Origin: Microglena sp. YARC
Taxonomy: Eukaryota > Chlorophyta > Chlorophyceae > Chlamydomonadales > Chlamydomonadaceae
DNA: 64,000 nt
Direction of reading: 5' to 3'
NCBI GenBank assembly: GCA_022414725.1
Contig: CM039466.1
Location: 13,365,366-13,429,365, forward strand
A program made the translations under genes and the position numbers. Below, in pieces: positions 44,701 through 54,400 of the stretch. How positions within the stretch are numbered: the first letter of the stretch is position 1; each line of letters starts with the position of its first letter. Below the pieces are notes generated by a model, which had not been told where the DNA came from, made no database searches, and worked only from the letters and a program-made list of their open reading frames with translations.

Positions 44701-46913
44701 TAGCTGGATCAGAGGCAGCTGAATCAGAGGTAGCTGAATTAGAGGTAGCTGGGTCAGAGGTAGCTGAATCAGAGGCAGTTGAATCAGAGGTAGCTGAATC
44801 AGAGGCAGCTGAATCAGAGGTTGCTGAATCAGAGGCAGTTGAATCAGAGGCAGCTGAATCAGAGGTAGCTGAATGGAAGGCAGCTGAATCAACTCGTGAA
44901 GTTGACCTAGCAGGAGATGCTGCTGTTGCTCTCACAAATGCCAAGTCATCAAAAACACGCTCAGCGGGGTTGGAGCCGCATGGCTGTGAGGCTCAGAATT
45001 TGTTAGAAGTGATTGCGGGGCTGAAGACACATGTGCGCTGCAGTGAACTGTCCACATGCACCAAGACTGAGACCATCACTGAGACTATGGCAGAAGCATC
45101 CGGGGTGGATAGAGATGCCAGGACTTCAGACCATGCTGCAACTCCTCTGCCCTATACCCCAGATCACTCTAGCCCGCTTCCCTCAAGCCTAGGCCATGCT
45201 GCCACATCCCTCGAGCTTGTTCCAGGCCCTCTGACTTCTACCACAGACTATGCCCCATCCCCTCTACCTGCTACCCTAGACAGTGTTGCAATCCCTCAGC
45301 CCTCTTCCCCCTCCCCACAAGCTGAAAAGCAGAGGAAGGCATCCCTTCCCCAGGGCAAGGTGGGCCATGCTGCAACACCCCTTGAGCATGTCCCAGGCCC
45401 TCTGACGTCTACCACAGACTATGCGTCACCTCCTCTACCTGCTACCCTAGACAATGTTTCAATCCCTCAGCCCTCTTCCCCCTCATCACAAGCTGAAAAG
45501 CAGAGGAAGGCATCCCTTCCCCAGGGCAAGGTGGGCCATGCTGCAACACCCCTTGAGCATGTCCCAGGCCCTCTGACGTCTACCACAGACTATGCGTCAC
45601 CTCCTCTACCTGCTACCCTAGACAGTGTTTCAATCCCTCAGCCCTCTTCCCCCTCATCACAAGCTGAAAAGCAGAAGAAGGCATCCCTTCCCCAGGGCAA
45701 GGTGGGCCATGCTGCAACACCCCTTGAGCATGTCCCAGGCCCTCTGACGTCTACCACAGACTATGCGTCACCTCCTCTACCTGCTACCCTAGACAGTGTT
45801 TCAATCCCTCAGCCCTCTTCCCCCTCCTCACAAGCTGAAAAGCAGAGGAAGGCATCCCTTCCCCAGGGCAAGGTGGGCCATGCTGCAACACCCCTTGAGC
45901 AAGTTTCAGGCCCCTTGACGTCTACCACAGATTATGCGTCACCCCCTCTACCTACCACCCTAGACAGTGTTGCAATCCCTCAGCCCTCAGCCCCCTCCCC
46001 ACAAGCTGAAAAAGAGAGGAGGGCATCCCTTCCCCAGGGAAAGGTCGCGCTACTCTGCTCAAGGCTCGAGAGCGGCTCTCTTCGTACATCTTTTAGCTCT
46101 CTCCGTACATCCTTTAGCTTTTCCCATTCCGTGCCTAGCCCTCCCTTAGCACTCAGCTCTCGAGCTTCCAGCCAAGACGAGGATCAAGTTGCAGTCCTCA
46201 GCTCTCTATCTTCCAGCCAAGACGAGGCTCAGGTAGCAGTCCTCAGCTCTCGATCTTCCAGCCAAGACGAGGCCCAGGTAGCAGTGCTCAGCTCTCGAGC
46301 GTCCAGTCAAGATGAAGCCCAGGTTGCAGTGCTACATGAAGGTCTGTCTGAAATCAGTGCCTTGCTGGCAGACTGCGGCATTGGGCGCTGTGAGGAACAC
46401 TGCTCACCCCACCACCAATGCCGCCCTTCCAATCGGCTAGTTCTGGGTGTCACCTCCGCTTTTGAAGTGGAAGATGAAGAAGAGCTTGACGCGTTGGTTC
46501 TCGCCTGTCAGGGATTTATCAGCATCGCTGCAGCAGTGGATGATCCCCGGAGCTGCCTGACTCTTGTCACCCCGCCTCCCACGCCTCGCCCCGAGGATGC
46601 AGACAGTGAACCTGACTTCCACCTAAGTGACCTTGACCATTTGCCCATGGGCCGCATGCTAACGGGCTGTGACGTATCCCCCGACATCGACCTCAAGCTC
46701 GAGCTCGAGCCCAGTCGCAAGGAGGTAGGTGGCAAGGAAGCTACTAAGAAGCTGGAAACTCCACCCGGCTCCCCCACTCGAGCTGTAGGGCACCTTGGCC
46801 CACGCGTGAGAGACACCATTTCATCCCTCTCCCAAGCCCCCTTTAGGTCGCAGCTCAACACGCGGCTAGAGAGAGGAGTCACTCAGTCCTTAGGGAAACA
46901 GAGTTCAAGCTGA
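38590..46913 (+). CDS. Coiled-coil protein with six tandem-repeat blocks; whole gene
   Basis: Exons 38590-38721, 39574-39615, 41130-41228 and 42147-46913, all phase 0, total about 1,679 aa. The N-terminal 130 residues (ELFEARARAADAEETLHL, VAEQLQQAEGKAAQ, AEEQDLLLEAQREEMGLLKL, HELRSVMALLAAG) are charged, heptad-like and likely coiled coil. The rest is low-complexity and probably disordered, made of repeat blocks listed separately. There is no signal peptide, membrane helix or recognised catalytic domain. Function unknown. The 3' end is followed by an array of its own terminal 117 bp. The family is not recognised. Confidence 0.75.
39574..39615 (+). CDS. Coiled-coil gene exon 2 (micro-exon)
   Basis: Fourteen codons, VAEQLQQAEGKAAQ, between GCACAG and GTAATA. 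It is two heptads long and in phase 0 on both sides. Confidence 0.7.
39818..40019 (+). mobile_element. hAT-like foldback MITE (M1), best copy
   Basis: 202 bp with a perfect 8-bp target duplication GCTTCCTT (39810-39817 and 40020-40027). Ends are CATTGCTTTTCTTTTCAGC and the complement of CAGGGCTTTCCTTTTCGGC. Inverted arms extend about 55 bp (CTTCTAGGCAGCTCC... and GGGAGCTGCCTAGAAGCTG). It defines the family seen at 1040/8522, 20031, 40538 and 58470. Confidence 0.9.
40270..40480 (+). repeat. Dispersed repeat R4
   Basis: Plus-orientation copy from ACAAGTCCTATGCAGC to GGCTCCGCCAAAAAAACA. Followed 60 bp later by an M1 MITE fragment and a second R4 copy. Confidence 0.7.
40538..40960 (+). repeat. 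M1 MITE fragment joined to an R4 copy
   Basis: 40538-40720 matches the left arm and middle of M1 (CTTATCTTTTCAGC, CTCCTAGGCAGCTCCCC) but lacks the right end. An R4 copy (40733-40955, ACAAGTCCTTTGCAG... to GGCTCCGCAAAAAAAC) starts there, so R4 probably inserted into the MITE. Confidence 0.6.
41130..41228 (+). CDS. Coiled-coil gene exon 3
   Basis: Thirty-three codons, MQCYAEEQDLLLEAQREEMG then LLKLQCALSDASQ, between GATGCAG and GTGAGG. Phase 0 on both sides and strongly heptad-like. An inverted R4 copy (41240-41455) begins just after the donor. Confidence 0.75.
41240..41455 (-). repeat. Dispersed repeat R4, inverted, in intron 3
   Basis: Runs from TTTTTGGCCGAGCCCC to GCATAGGACTTGT on the plus strand, the reverse of 40270-40480. 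Inserted 12 bp after the donor of exon 3. Confidence 0.7.
42147..46913 (+). CDS. Coiled-coil gene exon 4, repeat-rich body
   Basis: 1,588 codons from TTTGCAG|AAA to TGA. The frame is open upstream to 41841, but that part is taken as intron because of the good acceptor and loss of heptads. Repeat blocks: 42315-42890 (PLLPGSAAQETLESS, five units), 43098-43850 (33-residue unit with SDSEINAEDCDCIGHE, eight units), 43980-44080 (PTASSGLQYT, three), 44665-44890 (VAESE, about fifteen), 45190-46045 (57-residue unit with LTSTTDYASPPLPAT, five) and 46150-46335 (SSQDEAQVAVLSSR, four to five). The tail has an acidic VEDEEELDALV stretch. Confidence 0.85.
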   Translation, partial: KKCQHELRSVMALLAAGVSNSAPCADLRHSLSTMEMAVKLLNDALSTLGKTPEGNQVLLPASTTCTQEAIESRPQVNEEGADAVAEACTSTCNATDRNQPLPPTSTTGAQETFESSPTFREEGADGIDEASTSKSSAGIQPLLPGSAAQETLESSPTFREEGADAVDEASTSIPSAGIQPLLPGSAAQETLGSSAQVREEGVDEAVFSISSAGIQPLLPGSAAQETLESSPSFREEGAATVDEASTSIQERGSREESLALIGGQLMFVSPEVTHHHPHSNGSDPSSLPDLTCSQAASCVGGKLPAPTVVYPSESTKRHSISDSEINAEDCDCIGHEHSPVKTVLAEASVSHSISDSEINAEDCDCIGHEQSPVNTVPAEDSVSHSISDSEINAEDCDCIGHERSPIHTVLPEATVSYSISNTEINAGDCDCVGHERSPLNTVLTEPTVSHSMSDSQINAEDCDCIGHERSPLNTVLTEPTFRHSISDSEINAEDCDCIGHERSPLNTVLTEPTVRHSISDSEINAEDCDCIGHERSPLNTVLTEPTFRHSISDSEINAEDCDCIGHELILLNSVSGTETQQETAPRKQTAEEGCEGKSKDAPNHRWLTDQSCTDSTASSGLQYTEPTASRGLQYTDPTASSGLHTSLLGSSSQLRLTPSVSNESCNTYSHLLGTSLSPTITTETSALPILTSDLPPCVLSSLHEGLILVSNPSSCVLSRLHEAETGHQVAHHSSSASKPEAWNNVGQDVYSKLAGEESEGGAWQEQLSCECVRPGREDSVDRLFETEAQLSPVDCIGLLYGFSAKSGPFFLPTLVVQPPLVLQSTLGLTPLSPVATSLSPKVAESEVAEAEIAGSEAAESEVAELEVAGSEVAESEAVESEVAESEAAESEVAESEAVESEAAESEVAEWKAAESTREVDLAGDAAVALTNAKSSKTRSAGLEPHGCEAQNLLEVIAGLKTHVRCSELSTCTKTETITETMAEASGVDRDARTSDHAATPLPYTPDHSSPLPSSLGHAATSLELVPGPLTSTTDYAPSPLPATLDSVAIPQPSSPSPQAEKQRKASLPQGKVGHAATPLEHVPGPLTSTTDYASPPLPATLDNVSIPQPSSPSSQAEKQRKASLPQGKVGHAATPLEHVPGPLTSTTDYASPPLPATLDSVSIPQPSSPSSQAEKQKKASLPQGKVGHAATPLEHVPGPLTSTTDYASPPLPATLDSVSIPQPSSPSSQAEKQRKASLPQGKVGHAATPLEQVSGPLTSTTDYASPPLPTTLDSVAIPQPSAPSPQAEKERRASLPQGKVALLCSRLESGSLRTSFSSLRTSFSFSHSVPSPPLALSSRASSQDEDQVAVLSSLSSSQDEAQVAVLSSRSSSQDEAQVAVLSSRASSQDEAQVAVLHEGLSEISALLADCGIGRCEEHCSPHHQCRPSNRLVLGVTSAFEVEDEEELDALVLACQGFISIAAAVDDPRSCLTLVTPPPTPRPEDADSEPDFHLSDLDHLPMGRMLTGCDVSPDIDLKLELEPSRKEVGGKEATKKLETPPGSPTRAVGHLGPRVRDTISSLSQAPFRSQLNTRLERGVTQSLGKQSSS
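43098..43850 (+). repeat. Eight 99-bp in-frame repeats encoding a CxC-containing unit
   Basis: Each 33-residue unit contains EDCDC(I/V)GHE, a C-x-C-x3-H arrangement, plus SPxNTV. Units are almost identical at DNA level and in frame throughout. Confidence 0.95.
45190..46045 (+). repeat. Five 171-bp in-frame repeats
   Basis: Unit starts at about 45190, 45362, 45533, 45704 and 45875, encoding GHAATPLEHVPGPLTSTTDY and onward to KASLPQGKV. The central three are nearly identical, showing recent expansion. Confidence 0.95.
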
Positions 46914-47490
46914 AGGTCCCGTGTGAGAGACACCATTGCATCCCTCTCCCAAGCCTCCTTCAGGTCGCAGCTGAATTCACGGCTAGAGAGGGGAGTCACT
47001 CAGACCTCAGGGAAATATGGTTCAAGGTGAAGGTCCCGTGTGTGAGACACCATTTCATCCCTCTCCCAAGCCTCCTTTAGGTCGCAGCTCAACTCGCGGC
47101 TAGAGAGGGGAGTCACTCAGTCCTTAGGGAAACAGAGTTCAAGCTGAAGGCCCACGCGTGGGAGACACCATTGCATCCCTCTCCCAAGCCCCCTTAAGGT
47201 CGCAGCTCAACTCGCGGCTAGAGAGAGGAGTCACTCGGTCCTTAGGGAAACAGAGTTCAAGCTGAAGGTCCCGTGTGAGAGACACCATTTCATCCCTCTC
47301 CCAAGCCTCCTTCGGGTCGCAGCTCAACTCACGGCTTGAGAGGGGAGTCACTCAGTCCTTAAGGAAATTGAGTTCAAGCTGAAGGTCCTGTGTGAGGGAC
47401 ACCATTTCATCCCTCACCCAAGCCCCTTTCAGGTTACAGCTCAGCTTGGGGCTAGAAAGGGGTGTCGCTCAGTCCTTGGGGAAATGGAGT
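46790..47490 (+). repeat. Terminal-exon array past the stop codon, six units
   Basis: A unit of about 117 bp (CGTGTGAGAGACACCATTTC, CCTCTCCCAAGCC, AGGTCGCAGCTCAACTCGCG, GAGTCACTCAGTCCTTAGGG) starts inside the coding end of exon 4 and repeats about five more times after the TGA. It matches the outward copying seen at splice junctions. Confidence 0.9.
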
Positions 47491-47629
47491 TTGAATTCTT
47501 GTTTTGCAGTGCTCTATTTTGTTTCTGGGCTACACATAGCCTCTTCCAGCCAGCTCCGTTAGGCAACCACTGGATCAAGCCCAAAGCTGTCAGCCGCGTT
47601 GGAGCATCAGTTGCATGGTTGTGTGTATT

Positions 47630-47850
47630 AGTAGAGTAATGATAACGCCTGGTGGGGCGTGGTAATAAGGGAACCCGACGTACGCGGGCAGAGAACGGTC
47701 TACCACCTCGACTGGACAAGCTACCATCGCGGTTGACAACGACCTGCAACGCTCAGGGTAGCCGTAGGGGGACTCGTACCCCCGACCCCGCTTCGTTTGA
47801 GCAATTTGGTGTTCCACTAGACCAATTGTATCACTCAAACGGGCTATGTG
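47630..47850 (-). mobile_element. tRNA-derived SINE (S6)
   Basis: Minus-strand head with TTGGTCTAGTGG (A-box-like) and GGGTACGAGTCCC (B-box-like). The body ends with ACCACGCCCCACCAGGCGTT then ATCATTAC. Same 3' end as 52084-52290. Confidence 0.75.
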
Positions 47851-47866
47851 TATCAATAAGTATACA

Positions 47867-48006
47867 GGGAACGACAAAATGATAGCATGTCAGTATAAGA
47901 TATCATATGATGCCGGCAGTCTGACTAGGCTAAAGTTACCATTGTATACAATATCAAATGATATCATACTCGCCTTCAGTCAACATCATACGATATGCCA
48001 GTCCCT
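47867..48006 (+). mobile_element. hAT-like MITE, TAGGGA family (M5), shorter copy
   Basis: AGGGAACGACA...GTCCCT ends, with ATCATATGATGCCGGCAGTC and TGACTAGGCTAAAGTTACC inside. TATACA lies on both sides, but the exact 8-bp duplication is ambiguous. It sits 17 bp from the SINE. Confidence 0.75.
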
Positions 48007-49695
48007 ATACATGTATCATCAGGTTCATCATGAAGGCTCCCCTCTTACTGATTGCCCCTTACTGGTGTCCTGAAATTGCGACAGCAGCCTGTCCTGGGAG
48101 ATTTTGCTCATCAGATCTTTGGATCAAGATGGGTAGCCTTTCGCTTGCGATGGCGATGACCACTGTTGACAACCGCACCAACCGCATGACAACCGCACAC
48201 CCACACAACCACCCATGGGAATGACCACTGTTGACAACCGCGCCACCACATGAGCAATGGTGACCAACGGGGTGACCACCCCTGGGAATGACCACTGTTG
48301 GATTTAGGAGTTGGAAAAGAACATGGACAATGTTACATGTTACATTGGCTGGTGGGTCGACTACATATGGCATCATGTGTTGTAAAAAGAAGGAGGAGGA
48401 GGAGAAGAAGAAGAAAAATAAGTTTTGTATGAGTTTTTACATGGTTATATGTGCCTTCATGCGCTTAACCGTCCGCAGAATACAAATTGTCCCCTTATCA
48501 TGTGGTAGTGTGTTAACTTTTATTCTTGAGGTGCACTCAGCGTCAGGAAATAAAAATGCATGTGTGCATGTATCTTCCAGTCCAGGAATAGCCAAATATG
48601 CTACAGGGACTTGCCCAACCTCAAACAATGAAGATTAGTTACAGATGTGTGTATGTATCTTCCAGTCCAGGGGTAGCCGAATATGCTAGGGACTTGCCCA
48701 ACCTCGAACAATGAAGCTGAGTTATAGATGTGTGTATGTATTTTCCAGTCCAGAGGTAGCCGAATAGGCTACAGGGACTTGTCCAACCTCGAACAATGAA
48801 TAGCTCAGTAGGCAACCATGAACCAAACTTGGAACTGCTATAATGTTGTACTAAATTTATAATGGAGGTGTGGTAGGACTTGATCCCACAGGTCGCTATT
48901 GGTCTTTGACTTGTTGCAGGCTAGTTGAACCTTGTGTATATAGATGTTGTAGAATAGAAGCTCGATTAGGATACAATAAGGGAGCCTGAGGATTGACTGT
49001 TTTGTTTTCATGTTTGGACAGAAGTCCCCAGGACTTGGGATGGTTCCCGCCAGGGAACTTCAGCAGGACCCCCAGCGTTACTGCCTGAGACACACCCAAG
49101 TATAGAGGCTGCGTCCTAAGCCTGCGTCCCGAGACGCAATCAAATTCTTAGTATGTCTCATACCCCCCACCTCACCCCCTATTATCTAGGAAGTCCCCAG
49201 GACAAGTGTAGAATTCCCGTTATCCCGTGAGGCCATGAGTTCGCTGTAAAAAATGAAATTTTGAAATTTGTTCTCAGAAGTCCCGAGGGCAAGATAAGGG
49301 TTCTCGTTATCCCGTGAGGCCATGACTTGGATGTAAACAATTTGAAATTTGAAACTAGTTCGGGCTGGCACAGGACGTGAGATTGAAGAACCCCTCCCGC
49401 TTGCATGTTCCGTACATAATGGAGTGTGGCTACTGTGTTGGGTTCATTTGGTTTCGCAGACCGCAACTGCGCCTTAGCTGGGAGTCTGGGACTACAACGT
49501 GACAGCACGGGGGGAAGGTTACCTCTTTAAAGGCGGCAAGTCGACCATTTGTGAACCTGGCCAGGGCTCGAACCGCATACCACACAGCTGAAATTGAATT
49601 GAAGTAAAGTGCTACATGTGTTTTCAACTAATTATGGGCTGCGCAGTGCCCATCGTCCTCCAATCTAAACCCTAAGACCCCCCCCCCACCCCCAC

Positions 49696-49726
<31 letters not shown>

Positions 49727-51283
49727 ACACACACACATAAAAACCCAAGGAGCACACTAACCGAATCACTCGGACCCAGCTATTTGTTTCAATACTGATT
49801 TATTATGCCTGCGATTATAATTGGAATCGTTACATTGTTCTAAACGCCTGATTGTGACTCTGCAGAAAACAATTCGTTCCCCCGTGCGAACCCAAAACGT
49901 CTGGGTCTCCGGTTTGTGGAGATCATCATGGTCTTATAAGACGTCCTCAGAGCTCACGTAGCCTAGTAGTTCCTGACAATAATGCATGTCCCGGAGTGGA
50001 AGCGATGGATACCCCGCAGCCCCAAACAGTGCCTCTATCTGCGGGTCTTACCTATGGCGGCGACTAAGTACTTATCAAGATTCCGCCCCCGACCTGCGTC
50101 CGACGGGATATGCAGTATTGCCTGGAACTACTAGGCTGCGGGAGCTCCGAGGACATCTTATAATCGGATATCTGCCTGGAGTCATGACCTATGGATTTCT
50201 GGATGGCTGCCTCGGACCTGGCCGGTGACGACATCCTTCTGTGGACACTACTGCAGCACCTCTGGATACTGATCTGCAGAGCCTTTCTAGCAAGGCTGTT
50301 TGTTGGCTGCATATAGCCAAGAGGTCTGCCCAACGGGGGTGGATTCCTTTGTCCTAGACGTTTGTGCTTGCTTGCTGAGTCTTGTTAGCTTGTTTTTGTG
50401 GATTCTCTGAGTTTAGTCTTGATTCTCCCTTATCTCCTTGGGGCGCGTTTGGTTTTTCTCCTAGGCACTTTTGTCCTTCTCTGCATGATGGTTGTGCTGG
50501 GTTGACTTGCGTTTTTTTTCTGCCAAGTGCATTATCGCTGCATATTAAGGTGCTCATCGTATGTGCCCTTGATTAGTCTTTAGCTGGTTTGGTCCAGCCC
50601 TCTTCTCTTGTGTTTGTTGGGCTTGGTGCTCTGGATTGCCTGCCTCGGCATCCCTCCCCTTCACGCTCCCCTTTCCGCTCTTCTTTCTGCCTCTCGTTCG
50701 TTTCTCTTTTGGATTTGACCTAGTTTGTTTTGCAGTTTTGTGGGGGTGCTTTAAAAACCCTCGTGCTAGTCCTACCCCTGGACTGTAACATACATACATG
50801 ACATGTATATACCGGTAGTCCATCTTGTTACAGTTATTAATAAATGTAGCAAGAAACTTTAAGTTTAATTGTCTGCATATAACGAATTCCCCCCTACTTA
50901 ACGATGTGTTGAGTTTCGGTGTGCCTGAGCTAGTTTCTGCACTTTGAAAGCTATGTTTAGCGACATAACTGTTCTCAAAATGTACTCTTCATGAGCCATA
51001 ATCGACGGTTCCAACGTAACCGACTTACAGACCCTTCGAAAGGCTTTAACAGCCCCTGACGCCCTCTCAGCGGGTTCGAACCCATGACTGCGAGGGCGGC
51101 GCCCAAGATCCTTCTTTCAAGATCTGACTGTAGCTACCGATATCGGGTACAGGGCGTACAACAAAGTTAGATCGACTATCGTGCCCAAAGATTCTGCCTA
51201 AGATTGGCCCACCCCATTCTCCAGTCATACCCTACAACCAAGCCAAACTATTCGCTAGAGCAGAATCCCGCCTGCTTATAATC
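48007..51283. other. Intergenic block with repeats, no gene seen
   Basis: Three spaced copies of R3 (CAGTCCAGGGGTAGCC..., GGGACTTGCCCAACC) at 48575-48800; a roughly 90-bp duplication at 49190-49365 (TTATCCCGTGAGGCCATGA); an R7 copy interrupted by C and CA tracts (49618-49780); a terminal-inverted-repeat element (49933-50164); another R3 copy near 50735-50800; and a tRNA-like minus-strand segment near 51080-51130 (GGGTTCGAACCC read antisense). Short frames here lack supporting features. Confidence 0.55.
49933..50164 (+). mobile_element. Terminal-inverted-repeat element related to the gag foldback
   Basis: About 232 bp with inverted arms of about 60 bp at roughly 85% identity: TTATAAGACGTCCTC..., GCCTAGTAGTTCCTGACAAT, AATGCATGTCCCGG at the left and the matching complement at the right. 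It shares CCTAGTAGT and GACAATAATGCATGTCCCGG with 3007-3346 but lacks the 88-bp palindromes. Confidence 0.75.
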
Positions 51284-51432
51284 ATGCAAGCCTCAATGCA
51301 TCGATTCGCTACGCGTCGCGTCGCAGCTGCCAGCCCAGCTGGTGCTCCGCTCAGCAACAGCAGCAGCAGCAGAAGGGGACTCACCATTGCTCGCGACTCC
51401 AAGGTACAAGATCTCATTGCGCGGGACTCCAA
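51284..51432 (+). CDS. TPR gene exon 1, transit-peptide-like
   Basis: Rich in Ser, Ala and Arg without acidic residues up to IARDSK. The segment CGCGACTCCAAG is duplicated, giving two possible donors. The second (GACTCCAA|GTAAGC) leaves phase 2, as exon 2 requires. The ORF is too short to stand out alone. Confidence 0.65.
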
Positions 51433-54400
51433 GTAAGCCTTTGCATGTGTTGCTGTTTTCCTAGGACAACTCAACGGTTTCGGTCTGGGTCTGGCTTCGG
51501 CATTGCTTTCGGTTACGTGGCCTGTCCGCCCCGGGCTGGTTTCTGTCTGGGGGCGGAACAAATGCAGTCAGTAAAAACGCTACTAAACGACTCACAAGAG
51601 TACAGAATGCAAGCACATGCGAACCCCCCAAACCGGCACCTAGCTAATTTGCGCACGGGTGGACCTTGTCATGCCCGGCCTCCTGGGGTGGCGACCGTGC
51701 CCCTGTCCTCAGTCTAACCTGAGGCCAACTTGCTCGCACTATGTAGAGAGCCTGGACATGCCCGGGCGTAAGGCGAATATCCTCCTCGGCTGCTAGGGTC
51801 CGGGAGATCACCCCTACCCAAACCCTGGATCCTCATGCACCCCACCACCCCACTCCACTCCACCTCACCCCACCCCACCCCACCCCACCCCACCCCACCC
51901 CTGCCACCCACCCAAGTTAAGAGTGTTCCATGCCCTTCTTTAGGATAGCGAGCGCGGCCACTGCAGACTAGCATGTCTTTCCAGGCAATTCACCCTCCCA
52001 CCCATCCATGCACCCATCCAATTCACCTATTCACCTACCCACCCCGGTGTGGGCTGTTCTCCACCTAGACCTGCAAAAAAAAGTAATGATAACGCCTGGT
52101 GGGGCGTGGTATTGAGGGAGCCCCGTCTTTTGGCGGTAGGGAACGGGCTGCTACTTAACCTGGACAAAGCTACCATGGTGGTTGACAGCGACAGCAAACA
52201 CTTAAACGCACCCGTGGGGATTCGAAACCGGCACCTACGTCGTTCAAGGAGTCCTGCCATTGAGCCATTTGTTGAACGGGGATACCTAGACCTGCACACA
52301 ACTGTGCTCTCCAGGCTCTACACATGTCGCCTTGTCATTCCTGCGCGGACATCCTCCTAGTGTGCCAGGATATTGGAGTACACCCCTACCGCCAAACCTG
52401 AACCCTCATGCACCCCACCACGACACCCATGCCACCCACCCACAAACAACAAGACAGAGCCATGCATGCATGTGTATAAGGAAAAGTGCATGGGTAGGTA
52501 GGTGTTTTGATTGGTTAGTTGGTCTGTGGTAGGGTAGGTTGATAGGTTAGTTAGTTGGCCAATCATCCTTCCCCTATCTACACTTAATGCTCACACGAGT
52601 ATGTGTACATGTGTTAATATGTGTGCCTTTTATATTTGTGTGTGCATGGATGCGTGCTTGGGTGTGTGCGTGGGTGTGTGCGTGAGCGCATGCATTGTCC
52701 TTTATTTTCCTTTACCTTCCATCATCCTTCCCCATTCCACGCTCAATGCTTGCACGTGTGTTAATATGTGTGCCTTTATATTTGTGTGTGCATGGGTGTG
52801 TGCGTGAGCGCATGCATAGTACAGTACTTTCCTTTACCTTCGATCATCCATCCTCTTTTCATGCTTGCACGTGTACGAGTGTGTGTTTATATGTGTGCCT
52901 TTTATATTTGTATGTGCATGTGTGTTTACATGGGTGTGTGTGCATGTGTGCCTGCATGGATGCGTGCACTAGTGTGTGCGTGGGTGTGGGTGTGAGTGCA
53001 TGCATAGTCCTGTACTTCCCTCTACCTTTAATCATCCTTCCCCATATCACACTCAATGCTTTCATGCACATCTGGCTGTAGGCAGAGACGTGCATGTGTG
53101 GGGGGGTACATGGCTGTGTGCGTTTGTTGATTGTTTGGTTGTTCAGTTGGTAGTTAGGTTGGCTGGTTGGTTGGTTGATTTACTCATCGCCTGCCTAAAC
53201 ATCTGGCAGTAGGAAGACAATGACTGAGCTGAAGCCTTGATTGGTTGGTTGGTTGGTTGGTTTAATCATTGCTTGCCTCAACATCTGACTGTAGGAAGAC
53301 GATGACGGAGCTAAAGCCTGAATGGGAGGAAGAAAGGCTGGCCAAGAAGAAGGAGGATCAGGAGAAGGCACCAGTGGTGAAGAGCAAGAAGCAGAGGCAG
53401 GCTGACATGCCTAAGGTACCAGTGAGTGCCGGGGCGGCAGTGGCGAAGACAGATGGGTGAGTGGGGTGCATGTGCTGAAATGGTGGAGGTAGAGGTGAAT
53501 GAGCAATATCGTCTGTTTAATATCTGTATACTATCGCGAGGGTGGGGCAAGAAAAAAGCTGCCGTACCGCACCTTCGCTTTGGATAGAGCCTATCCTCAA
53601 ACTATATAAAAAAAAAAAATTGAGCCAAAAATAAAGTTGTACAAAAGTTGTTCAGAAGTTGTACAAAAGAGGGGTCCAATTTTTTTTCAACCAAAGCGGC
53701 CCAAATCTTAACTTCGCGATAAATCACGTTTGGGTAACCCCATGAAAGATGTAAGAGCATAACTGAAATGGGCTTTAAAAGATCTTTCGAATGACCCCAT
53801 TTTAGGGGGGGTAGGGTGAGGTTAATTGGGATTTTAGGAGGGGGTGGGTGGGGTGGGGGGGGGGTAAAAAAACTTTTAGCCAACTTTATTTTCCCCCTCT
53901 TTTTGTATGAAACGTCCACAATTCCAACTCCCATCTGAATCGGACACCATATCGAAGGTGCGGTCCAAAATCTGTCTTTCTGCCCCCCCCCTGTACTATC
54001 GTATGTATAATATCATCCGTGCCGCGGTGACGAAAGATGGCAATATCATGTTTTTTATCATGAGCGGTAGCATGTGCAGTTGGACACCAGCAATAGAGAT
54101 GGTGCGGAGATGGCACCAGTGGTAAAGAGGAAGAAGCAGACGCAGGCTAGCATGCCCAAAGGTAGCAGTGACTGCGGTGTCGGCAGTGGCGAAGGCAGAT
54201 GGGTGAGTGGGGTGCATGGGCTGAAATGGTGGAGGTAGAGGTGAATGTGCGATATCATCCGTGCTGCGGTAACGAAAGATTGCGATATCATGTTTGTTAT
54301 CATGAGCGGTAGCATGTGTATTTGGACACCAGCAATTAAGGTGGTGCGAAGATGGCACCAGTGGTGAAGAGGAAGAAGCAGATGCAGGCTGGCATGCCCA

